The notes under the pieces were generated by a model. The model did not search any database. It was given only the letters and a program-made list of their open reading frames with translations, and was not told the DNA's origin. From NCBI GenBank assembly GCA_002423025.1, contig DIUN01000025.1:393-8393 (forward strand): a stretch of 8,001 nt of DNA, given 5' to 3'. Shown here in pieces: positions 1 through 5,775 of this stretch. Position 1 is the first letter of the stretch. Every line of letters starts with the position of its first letter. The position numbers were made by a program, and so were the translations under genes. This stretch comes from Sphingomonadales bacterium UBA6157 (lineage in GTDB: Bacteria; Pseudomonadota; Alphaproteobacteria; Sphingomonadales; Sphingomonadaceae).

Positions 1-449
1 TCGGTTGCGCCATGCTCTGCTACGTCACCCCCAAGGAGCACCTCGGCCTGCCGGACCGGGATGACGTGAAAGTCGGCGTCATCACCTACAAGCTCGCCGC
101 CCACGCCGCCGATCTCGCCAAGGGCCACCCCGGCGCCCAGCTCCGCGACGATGCCCTCAGCCGCGCCCGCTTCGATTTCCGCTGGCGGGACCAGTTCAAC
201 CTCTCGCTCGATCCGGAAACCGCCCTGCAATATCACGACGAAACCCTGCCGGCCGAAGGCGCCAAGGTCGCCCACTTCTGCTCGATGTGCGGGCCCAAGT
301 TCTGCTCGATGAAGATCACGCAGGACGTGCGGGATTATGCCGCCAAGCAGAACACCGATTCGATGCTGGCAGCAGAAGCCGGCATGGCGGAAAAGAGCGC
401 AGAGTTCCGGGCCAAAGGCGGGGAAATTTACCTCCCGGCGGCGGATTAG
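1..449 (+). CDS. thiC: Phosphomethylpyrimidine synthase ThiC, C-terminal part (5' end outside window)
   Basis: ThiC converts aminoimidazole ribotide to hydroxymethylpyrimidine phosphate in the cytoplasm, the pyrimidine branch of thiamine synthesis, by a non-canonical radical-SAM mechanism. The frame is open from the left edge (first whole codon at base 3) and ends with TAG at 447-449, so about 148 C-terminal residues are visible. Seen directly: the family-typical LCYVTPKEHLGLP segment, then VGVITYKLAAHAADLAKGHP, then the RFDFRWRDQFNLSLDP stretch. The C-terminal iron-sulfur motif C-x2-C-x4-C reads CSMCGPKFC, with cysteine codons at 279-281, 288-290 and 303-305. All expected C-terminal landmarks are intact, and the gene ends with a short tail after the cluster, as is usual. 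A thiamine riboswitch, if present, would lie upstream of the window. Identification is very secure. Confidence 0.97.
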   Translation, partial: GCAMLCYVTPKEHLGLPDRDDVKVGVITYKLAAHAADLAKGHPGAQLRDDALSRARFDFRWRDQFNLSLDPETALQYHDETLPAEGAKVAHFCSMCGPKFCSMKITQDVRDYAAKQNTDSMLAAEAGMAEKSAEFRAKGGEIYLPAAD

Positions 450-459
450 GCCATCAAAG

Positions 460-604
460 CCCCCTCTCCCGCCTGCGGGAGAGGCGACTCGCGCTCCAGC
501 GCGGCGGGTGAGGGTGTGCCCGGTCCTGCAAGAAGAAACACCCTCACCCGGGCCGCGCGTGAAGAACGCGCGTCTCTCGCCTCTCCCGCAGGCGGGAGAG
601 GGGG
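460..604. repeat. Nested inverted-repeat element (REP/MITE-like) between thiC and the enoyl-CoA hydratase gene
   Basis: A 145-bp imperfect inverted repeat begins 11 bases after the thiC stop. The left arm (460-517) and right arm (538-604) are near reverse complements: their first 27 or so bases from the outer ends match, as do their inner 12 bases (gggtgagggtgt / acaccctcaccc), with divergence and a length difference between. The loop is 518-537. Each outer arm contains its own 10-bp perfect hairpin stem, CCTCTCCCGC/GCGGGAGAGG, at 463-472/475-484 and 580-589/592-601. No transposase is present. The architecture resembles paired REP sequences or a small non-autonomous element mobilised in trans. 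It could also act as a transcription terminator or mRNA 3' stabiliser for thiC, although no T-tract follows the first hairpin. No second copy was seen in this window. Confidence 0.8.
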
Positions 605-644
605 TATAATCGCGCGAACTTCTGTTATGCTCCTCCAAAATCCT

Positions 645-650
645 GGGGAG
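645..650 (+). promoter_or_regulatory. Ribosome binding site of the enoyl-CoA hydratase gene
   Basis: GGGGAG lies 8 bases upstream of the ATG at 659, a good Shine-Dalgarno match at normal spacing. It supports 659 as the start. The ORF has no in-frame upstream ATG with a comparable site. Confidence 0.7.
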
Positions 651-658
651 ACGACACC

Positions 659-1492
659 ATGGCCTACGATACCTACACCCTGCTCCACATCAGCCGTGAC
701 GGCCCGATCATCACCGCCACCGTCGACGCTCCGCCGATCAACATCATCACCCTGGCGCTCTACGGCGAGCTGGCGCAGCTGGCGATCGAGCTTGAGGCTG
801 ATCCTTCGGCGCTGGTGTTTGTGCTGAAGAGCGCCGATCCGGATTTCTTCCTCGCGCATTTCGATGTCGCGGCGCTCATCGCCATTGCAGAAGGCCCGCA
901 AGGCCCTGTTGAAGCGGCCAATGGCTATCATGAGATGTGCAACCGCTTCCAGACCATGAACACCGTCACCATCGCCCAGATCGAGGGGCGGGTCGGCGGC
1001 GGTGGCAGCGAGCTATCCATGTCGTTCGACATGCGGTTCGGCGTCATCGGCAAGACCATCATCAACCAGATGGAAGTGCCGATCGGCATCCTGCCCGGCG
1101 GCACCGGCACGCAGCGCATGCCGCGGCTGATCGGCCGCGCCAGGGCGCTCGAAGTGATCCTCGGTGGCATCGACATGGACGCCGAGACAGCTGAGCGCTG
1201 GGGCTGGCTCAACCGCGCGCTGGCGGCCGACGAGATTGACGCCCATGTGAGCGCACTGGCCCGCCGCATCGCCAGCTTCCCGCCCGAGGCTGTGCGCCTG
1301 GCCAAGCAGTCCATCGGCGCTTCCGCGCTGCCGCTGGCAGAGGGCTGCAACGTCGAGACTGAGCTGTTCCAGACGCTGCTGTTCACCGATGCAGCGCGCA
1401 CCAAGATGGCCCGCTTCCTCGAACTCGGCGGCCAGACCCGCGAAGGCGAGCTCCGCGTAGCCGAGCTCAGCGCCGAAGTCGCCAAGGACTAG
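659..1492 (+). CDS. Enoyl-CoA hydratase/isomerase (crotonase) family protein
   Basis: A 277-residue protein of the crotonase superfamily, close to the usual 255-280 residues of soluble enoyl-CoA hydratases. Such enzymes bind acyl-CoA thioesters in the cytoplasm and hydrate, isomerise or otherwise transform them through an enolate held in an oxyanion hole. Seen directly: the DPDFFLAHFDV segment (residues 60-70) at the place of the first oxyanion-hole region; RVGGGGSELSMSFDMRFG (111-128), whose Glu118 matches the first catalytic glutamate of hydratases; and MEVPIGILPGGTGTQR (138-153), whose Glu139 matches the second. Having both glutamates favours true hydratase chemistry over a dehalogenase or thioesterase-like relative. 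The Asp-rather-than-Gly/Ser-rich first loop is somewhat divergent. The physiological substrate cannot be read from the sequence. The gene stands alone, 209 bases after thiC and 163 bases before the transporter. The start is supported by a good ribosome binding site. Confidence 0.92.
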   Translation: MAYDTYTLLHISRDGPIITATVDAPPINIITLALYGELAQLAIELEADPSALVFVLKSADPDFFLAHFDVAALIAIAEGPQGPVEAANGYHEMCNRFQTMNTVTIAQIEGRVGGGGSELSMSFDMRFGVIGKTIINQMEVPIGILPGGTGTQRMPRLIGRARALEVILGGIDMDAETAERWGWLNRALAADEIDAHVSALARRIASFPPEAVRLAKQSIGASALPLAEGCNVETELFQTLLFTDAARTKMARFLELGGQTREGELRVAELSAEVAKD

Positions 1493-1505
1493 CGTCGAGA
1501 CGCCC

Positions 1506-1586
1506 GGCAGCCCATTGCGTAGCCGGCGCTCCTGCGCGACAACACTGCCTGGTTCCAATCCCGGCCGCGGCGCTGGGTGGGCTGCC
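1506..1586. repeat. 81-bp region bounded by a 9-bp perfect inverted repeat, 3' of the hydratase gene
   Basis: GGCAGCCCA at 1506-1514 is the exact reverse complement of TGGGCTGCC at 1578-1586. The enclosed sequence is GC-rich and contains further complementary blocks (gccgg at 1522-1526 against ccggc at 1561-1565), so an RNA of either strand could fold. There is no T-tract. The minus-strand translation contains RPGLEPGS, a short phrase that I recall recurring in spurious translations of intergenic repeats in alphaproteobacteria; that recollection is not proof. It might be a degenerate extragenic repeat or a rho-dependent 3' structure. The remainder of 1493-1655 shows nothing else recognisable except the ribosome binding site near its end. 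Confidence 0.4.
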
Positions 1587-1646
1587 ACATGTTCATGGCG
1601 GCTATTGCTTGTGCGTAATCCCTGAAATCCGGAAAAGAGCAGTAGC

Positions 1647-1651
1647 AAGGA
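1647..1651 (+). promoter_or_regulatory. Ribosome binding site of the NhaC-family transporter gene
   Basis: AAGGA sits 4 bases before the ATG at 1656 and 7 bases before the adjacent in-frame ATG at 1659. The longer spacing is more usual, so translation may actually start at the second methionine. The difference is one residue. Confidence 0.6.
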
Positions 1652-1655
1652 TTAA

Positions 1656-3194
1656 ATGATGGATTCGCTACTGGCAATTGCGCCATCGGCAGTTGCACTG
1701 ATCCTGGCCTTCACGACCAGACGGGTCATACTTTCCCTGCTGAGTGCGGTTGTTGTCGGCTATGCGATTATTTCGCATTACCACCCGTTGAACACTCTGG
1801 TCGCATTGTTCAACGATGGTATATTTCAGCAGCTGGAAGGCACCAATGCGCAGATCGTGATTGTCATCACCATCATTTCCGGCTTCATCTATCTGCTCGA
1901 AGCTTCGAATACGATGCGGGCGTTCTCCGGCCTGCTTGGAACCCGTGTCACTTCGCCAATCAAGCTGGAGTTGAGCACGCTGCTGAGCGGCATCATCATC
2001 TTTTTCTCGGACTCGGGAAACTCGCTTATCTTGGGCCCGGTTTACCGGCCTGTTTACGATAAGTTGCGAATCTGCCGTGAGAGACTTGCCTATATTGTCG
2101 ACTCTACCTCGTCACCTGTTTGTGTCCTGATCCCCTTCATCAGTTGGGGGGCTTACATCATGGGCCTCATGGAGAGTTCCTATGCTGCGGAAGGCATCAA
2201 GAAAGATGGCTTCACCGCATTTCAGGAAATCTGGTTCTACATGATGTATCCCCTGCTCACGCTGGTCGGCGTCGCCTTTGTGGCCGTGTTCGGCGTTTGG
2301 CTGGGGCGGATGAAGCAGGTCCAGCAGAGCTTTCTGGCGGGAACGCACAAGTATGAGGATTCGGACACGACGCTGCCCGAGATGAGTGCTGCTCTCGAAA
2401 AGCATGGCGCCAAAGTGGTCGCTGTCGCACTCGGCACGCTGTTTCTATCGATGATGTCCCTGTTTGCTTATTTTTCAATACAGCAGGGTGTTTTGACCGG
2501 GGCAATCATCCGGACAACACTGGCACTCTCCTATACGGTCGCCACCGTATCGACCATTGTCATTCTGCATCGCCTGCAGATCTTCGACTTCAGCAACAGC
2601 TCCAAAGCCTTTTTCAGTGGCATGGGGCGGATCATGCCGATCCTGTGCATCCTGATTCTGGCCTGGACGCTCAGTGACGTGATGGCCACGCTCGATACCG
2701 GCGCCGCAATCGCCAAGCTGCTCAACTTCATCAATTTTCCGGTGTGGCTGCTGGCGAGCATGATCTTCCTGATCGGCGCGGCCTTGTCGCTGGCAACAGG
2801 ATCCTCATGGGGCACCTTTGCCGTGGTCATACCGGTCAGCGTGGCCATTGCTGTGGCGCTGGATGCACCGGTGGCGGTTTGCATCGGCGCCGCGATCAGT
2901 GGCGGCCTGTTTGGTGACCATGCATCACCCATCTCCGACACGACGGTACTCTCATCCATGTCCTCCGGCGTCAACCATATGTCCCATGTGGAAACGCAGT
3001 TCCCCTATGCCATCTTTACCGCGGTGCTGACGTTTTTTGGCTTCGTCCTGGCATCCGTGTTGAGTCAGGCAGGCGGCTCGCCAGCCTGGCTTGCTGTCAC
3101 GATCATGGTGTTGATCGCCGGTGTTGCTTACTATTCTCTCTCACGATCCAGGCTGGGCAAACTGAAGCATGAAAACCCTGTGGTTGCGCTGTGA
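1656..3194 (+). CDS. NhaC-family Na+/H+ antiporter or amino-acid transporter
   Basis: A 512-residue inner-membrane protein made largely of hydrophobic helices, the normal size for the NhaC family of the ion transporter superfamily. These carriers exchange Na+ and H+, or move organic acids or amino acids with Na+ or H+ (MleN, LysW, tyrosine and methionine carriers). Family landmarks visible: FFSDSGNSLILGPVYRP (residues 116-132), VDSTSSPVCVLIPFISWGAY (148-167), the ATGSSWGTFAVVIPVSVA segment (380-397) and GLFGDHASPISDTTVLSSMS (417-436), the last being the diagnostic GDHxSPISDTT motif. A charged cytoplasmic-looking loop lies around 217-252. The stop overlaps the start of the saccharopine dehydrogenase gene by 26 bases, implying one mRNA and coupled translation. 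GC content is much lower at its start (about 49% over 1741-1860) than in the preceding gene (72% over 1201-1260), suggesting different ancestry. The substrate is unknown; the partner gene makes lysine or a lysine-derived opine plausible. Confidence 0.9.
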   Translation: MMDSLLAIAPSAVALILAFTTRRVILSLLSAVVVGYAIISHYHPLNTLVALFNDGIFQQLEGTNAQIVIVITIISGFIYLLEASNTMRAFSGLLGTRVTSPIKLELSTLLSGIIIFFSDSGNSLILGPVYRPVYDKLRICRERLAYIVDSTSSPVCVLIPFISWGAYIMGLMESSYAAEGIKKDGFTAFQEIWFYMMYPLLTLVGVAFVAVFGVWLGRMKQVQQSFLAGTHKYEDSDTTLPEMSAALEKHGAKVVAVALGTLFLSMMSLFAYFSIQQGVLTGAIIRTTLALSYTVATVSTIVILHRLQIFDFSNSSKAFFSGMGRIMPILCILILAWTLSDVMATLDTGAAIAKLLNFINFPVWLLASMIFLIGAALSLATGSSWGTFAVVIPVSVAIAVALDAPVAVCIGAAISGGLFGDHASPISDTTVLSSMSSGVNHMSHVETQFPYAIFTAVLTFFGFVLASVLSQAGGSPAWLAVTIMVLIAGVAYYSLSRSRLGKLKHENPVVAL

Positions 3195-4248
3195 GGACAA
3201 GGCCAGTGAATGGCGCGTGGCGCTCACGCCCGAGGGCGTCAGCGCACTGGTCCGGAATGGTGTGCATGTCGTCGCCGAGCGATCGGCAAACCGCATTTTC
3301 AGCGACCAGGACTATCAGGCAGCCGGCGCCGAGCTGACCGACAGGCATTGGAGGCAAGCGCCTGATGATGCTGTCATTCTCGGGCTGAAGGAGCTTGCGG
3401 AATCCGACCTTCCAATGGCGCACACGCACATTTATTTCTCGCACACCTTCAAGGAGCAGAGCGGCGCCGGCGCTGTGCTGAAAGCCTATGCTGACGGCGG
3501 CGGCGACCTGTTCGATCTGGAGTTTTTGCAGGACGATCAGGGGCGTCGCATTGCGGCCTTCGGGTACTGGGCCGGTTTTGTCGGCGCGGCACTCGGCATG
3601 TTGGGATACGCGCACTACCAACAGTCGGACGGGCCCTATCCGGCCGCGCATCGCTATTCCAGCCAGCAGCAATTGGTCGATGCGGTCAAGGATGCGCTTG
3701 GCGGGCAGTCACTCCGCGTGATGATCATGGGAGCGCTGGGGCGCTGCGGGACAGGCGCCACCGATCTGCTGCGTCAACTGGGCAATCAGGTCGAGATCAG
3801 CGCCTGGGATCTTCCGGAATTCACCGCAGCGGAAAAGCCCATCAGGGCCATCATCGAGCACGATGTTTTCATCAACTGCGTTTATCTTCGCGAACCGATC
3901 AGCCCGATGATCAGCCCGGCACTGTTGGCGGGAAACCGGCGCCTGAAGATTATCAGCGATGTCAGCTGTGACCCCAACAACCCGAACAACCCGATTGCCG
4001 TCTATGACGCCAGCACCAGCCTGGACGTGCCATTCCTGCGCGCTGCGGGCAGTGAAGGCTGGCCGGTCCATGTCCAGGCGATCGATCACCTGCCCACGTT
4101 GTTGCCCCGCGAGGCCTCGCAAGAATTCGCAGCGGCCCTGCTGCCGCACTTGCTGGAGTTTCTGACCAGCCCCGAGCTGCCGCCCGTCTGGCGCAATGCC
4201 AGGGCGCACTTTGTGGCAGCGAAGCAACGCTACGGCTTGCGTAGCTAG
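3169..4248 (+). CDS. lys1: Saccharopine dehydrogenase (NAD+, L-lysine-forming), LYS1 type
   Basis: A 359-residue protein that closely matches fungal Lys1 (about 370 residues), which catalyses saccharopine + NAD+ + H2O to L-lysine + 2-oxoglutarate + NADH, reversibly. The fold is the alanine dehydrogenase/transhydrogenase type. Seen directly: EWRVALTP near the N-terminus (Arg16, matching yeast Arg18); ILGLKEL with Lys74 and IYFSHTFK with His92, matching the yeast catalytic pair Lys77/His96; DLEFLQDDQGRRIAAFGYWA (116-135); the Rossmann loop IMGALGRCGTGATDLL (186-201) with the active-site-adjacent cysteine; DVSCDPNNPNNPIAVY (264-279); and AIDHLPTLLPREAS (304-317). It therefore looks active. The ATG lies inside the end of the transporter gene and lacks a strong Shine-Dalgarno sequence, so coupling is likely. 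No LYS9 or lysine-ketoglutarate reductase partner lies in the window. It could act in lysine catabolism, saccharopine use or as a related opine dehydrogenase. Confidence 0.93.
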   Translation: MKTLWLRCEDKASEWRVALTPEGVSALVRNGVHVVAERSANRIFSDQDYQAAGAELTDRHWRQAPDDAVILGLKELAESDLPMAHTHIYFSHTFKEQSGAGAVLKAYADGGGDLFDLEFLQDDQGRRIAAFGYWAGFVGAALGMLGYAHYQQSDGPYPAAHRYSSQQQLVDAVKDALGGQSLRVMIMGALGRCGTGATDLLRQLGNQVEISAWDLPEFTAAEKPIRAIIEHDVFINCVYLREPISPMISPALLAGNRRLKIISDVSCDPNNPNNPIAVYDASTSLDVPFLRAAGSEGWPVHVQAIDHLPTLLPREASQEFAAALLPHLLEFLTSPELPPVWRNARAHFVAAKQRYGLRS

Positions 4249-4264
4249 CCTGGCCGGCCAGGCT
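4247..4264. terminator. Perfect 18-bp palindrome at the convergent gene junction (possible shared terminator hairpin)
   Basis: AGCCTGGCCGGCCAGGCT is its own reverse complement. It fills the whole 15-base gap between the dehydrogenase stop (4246-4248) and the oxidoreductase stop (4264-4266 on the minus strand), and includes the last two bases of the first stop codon and the end base of the second. As RNA from either strand it can form a 7-bp GC-rich stem with a CCGG loop. No T-tract follows on either side, so it is not a canonical intrinsic terminator. A bidirectional stop or 3'-end protection role is an inference. Confidence 0.45.
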
Positions 4265-5277
4265 CAGACCTTCAGCAGCTGCTTGCCGAGGTTCTTGCCC
4301 TCGAACAGCCGGCGCAGCGTCGCCGGGCAGTTCTCGAAGCCTTCAGCGATGTCCTCGGCCGTCTTCAGCTTGCCCTGTGCTATCAGGGCGGCGAGCGCCT
4401 GCACGCCCTCGCCGAAGCGCTTGGCATAATCCAGCACGATAAAGCCTTCCATCCGTGCCCGCATCACGGTGATGTTCATGTAGTTCTGCAGGCCGTGCGA
4501 GCGGCTTTCCCCGGTGTCGTTATAGGAGGAGATGCCGCCGCACAGCACGATCCGCGCGCGCATGGCGAGGTTGGCCAGCGCCGCATCGAGGATCTCGCCG
4601 CCGACATTCTCGAACACCACATGCACGCCCTTGGGCGCCAGCTCGCGGATGGCCCGCGCCACATTGCCGGCGCGATAATCGATGCAGGCGTCCGCGCCTG
4701 CCGTGCCTTTCACCCAGCCGCACTTATCGGGGCCGCCGGCAATGCCGATCACCGTGCAGCCCATCGCCTTGGCGATCTGCACCACCACCGAGCCCGTGGC
4801 CCCGGCCGCGCCCGAAACCAGCACAGTGTCTCCCGGCTTGGGCTGGCCAAGGTCCGTCAGGCCGAAATACGCCGTCAGCCCGGTGATGCCGAACACGCCG
4901 AGCGCCTGCTCGGGCGTGATGCCCGGGTGGAGGATCGTCACCGGCCCGGTCTCGGTATAGCCGTTGGAAACCACATGCTCCTGCCAGCCGAAGGTGCCCT
5001 GCACCAGCTGCCCCGGCTTGAAGCCCTCATGGTGAGACTCCACCACTACGCCGATGCCGCCGGCGCGCACCGGATCGCCAATCTTCACCGCCGGCAGGTA
5101 CGTGTCCCCGCCCAGCCAGCCGCGCTGCGTCGGATCAAAGGAAAAATGCGTCAGGCGGACCAGAAACTCACCCTCTCCCGGCACCGGCATCGGGCCGGTA
5201 TCGAGCGTGAAATCACTGTCTTTCACCATGCCCTGCGGGCGCTGCGCCAGAAGCCAACGGCGGTTCATGCTGGTCAT
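4264..5277 (-). CDS. NADP-dependent oxidoreductase, CurA / leukotriene B4 12-hydroxydehydrogenase type (MDR superfamily)
   Basis: A 337-residue zinc-independent medium-chain reductase of the usual length for the family that includes curcumin reductase CurA (YncB) and prostaglandin/leukotriene reductases. These enzymes reduce the C=C bond of alpha,beta-unsaturated ketones and aldehydes with NADPH in the cytoplasm. Seen directly: the N-terminal family signature NRRWLLAQRPQGM (5-17); the catalytic-domain stretch ITGLTAYFGL (131-140); the nucleotide loop VSGAAGATGSVVVQIAK (154-170); AGGPDKCGWVK (180-190), where Lys185 is placed to contact the NADP 2'-phosphate; VFENVGGEILDAAL (221-234); and CGGISSYN (246-253). 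Zinc ligands of alcohol dehydrogenases are absent, as expected. Start: ATG at 5277, 8 bases after GGGGAGA (5286-5292); a second in-frame ATG is 9 bases further in. It lies 57 bases after the channel gene on the same strand. Likely role: detoxification of reactive enones. Confidence 0.94.
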   Translation of the reverse strand: MTSMNRRWLLAQRPQGMVKDSDFTLDTGPMPVPGEGEFLVRLTHFSFDPTQRGWLGGDTYLPAVKIGDPVRAGGIGVVVESHHEGFKPGQLVQGTFGWQEHVVSNGYTETGPVTILHPGITPEQALGVFGITGLTAYFGLTDLGQPKPGDTVLVSGAAGATGSVVVQIAKAMGCTVIGIAGGPDKCGWVKGTAGADACIDYRAGNVARAIRELAPKGVHVVFENVGGEILDAALANLAMRARIVLCGGISSYNDTGESRSHGLQNYMNITVMRARMEGFIVLDYAKRFGEGVQALAALIAQGKLKTAEDIAEGFENCPATLRRLFEGKNLGKQLLKV

Positions 5278-5285
5278 TGTTCTTA

Positions 5286-5292
5286 TCTCCCC
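5286..5292 (-). promoter_or_regulatory. Ribosome binding site of the CurA-type oxidoreductase gene
   Basis: On the minus strand GGGGAGA precedes the ATG at 5277 by 8 bases, a strong match that supports this start over the methionine codon at 5268. Confidence 0.7.
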
Positions 5293-5298
5293 GGCAGC

Positions 5299-5327
5299 AC
5301 CACACCGCGTCTGCGGCGCTGAGTCAA
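5299..5327 (-). promoter_or_regulatory. Possible sigma-70-type promoter of the oxidoreductase gene
   Basis: In the 57-base gap on the minus strand, TTGACT (5322-5327) is a 5-of-6 match to a -35 box. With a 17-base spacer it is followed by TGTGGT (5299-5304), only a poor -10. The spacer region is also flanked by a small inverted repeat, ccgcgt (5305-5310) and acgcgg (5327-5332). The gene may have its own promoter in addition to reading from the channel gene, but the -10 is too weak for confidence. Confidence 0.25.
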
Positions 5328-5334
5328 CGCGGCA

Positions 5335-5760
5335 TCATTCCCGCCCGAGCCGGCGCATCACGGTCACGAAAAACGCCGTGGACCAACCAAGCAGCAGCAG
5401 CCCGTTGATGCCCTCGATAGCACCGACCAGCCGCCACGCATCGGCAATGGCATTGTCGCTGTAGCCGATGGCCGCATAGGTCTGGGTGGAGAAGTACACC
5501 GCCTCGCGCAGGGAGCTGATCGCGCCAAGCTGCAGGTAGAGCGCCGCATAAAGCCAGATCTCCAGCCCGTGCAGCACGAACAGCCCCAGCACCACCGTCA
5601 TGATCATGGTGACGCCGGCAAAGGAGAAGGGCGAGATGCCGAGGTTCAGTTCCTCGCGCTGCTCCAGCCGGGCCAGCCTACCGAGCAACAGCACACCCAT
5701 GGTGTGGATGAACACGGTCGCCAGCACCATGACGGTGGCGACCAGCAGTTCGATCATCAT
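5335..5760 (-). CDS. Small potassium-channel-like membrane protein (Ion_trans_2 type) with GYSD filter
   Basis: A 141-residue membrane protein with the layout of a minimal tetrameric cation channel. Hydrophobic helix 1 is about residues 3-28, an outer helix about 47-72, a pore helix about 82-94, the filter 95-102, and an inner helix about 111-134. The filter region reads STQTYAAIGYSD. The aromatic Gly-Tyr and following Asp of the K+ signature (TxGYGD) are kept, but the second glycine is serine and the threonine before the filter is alanine/isoleucine. It probably conducts K+ or other monovalent cations across the inner membrane, but selectivity cannot be assumed. There is no visible ligand-binding (RCK, cyclic nucleotide) domain. 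The ATG at 5760 (or 5757) lies 15 bases after the stop of the 31-aa gene and has no clear Shine-Dalgarno sequence, so coupled translation is likely. The family assignment is good; the function is inferred. Confidence 0.8.
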   Translation of the reverse strand: MMIELLVATVMVLATVFIHTMGVLLLGRLARLEQREELNLGISPFSFAGVTMIMTVVLGLFVLHGLEIWLYAALYLQLGAISSLREAVYFSTQTYAAIGYSDNAIADAWRLVGAIEGINGLLLLGWSTAFFVTVMRRLGRE

Positions 5761-5775
5761 GAAGCGGCGGCGGCG

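Noticed and set aside
446..931. Minus-strand ORF of 161 codons crossing the repeat and the start of the hydratase gene
   Set aside because: It is built from the inverted repeat plus the antisense of a secure gene. The translation is arginine-rich without recognisable domains, as expected for a GC-rich shadow.
1545..1575. tRNA-like T-arm phrase ggttccaatcccgg
   Set aside because: The stem is imperfect, no anticodon arm or 7-bp acceptor stem can be paired at the right distance, and no CCA end is present.
1493..1655. Possible lysine riboswitch upstream of the transporter gene
   Set aside because: The 163-base gap is too short and shows no recognisable lysine-element core, and the structured part ends well before the ribosome binding site.
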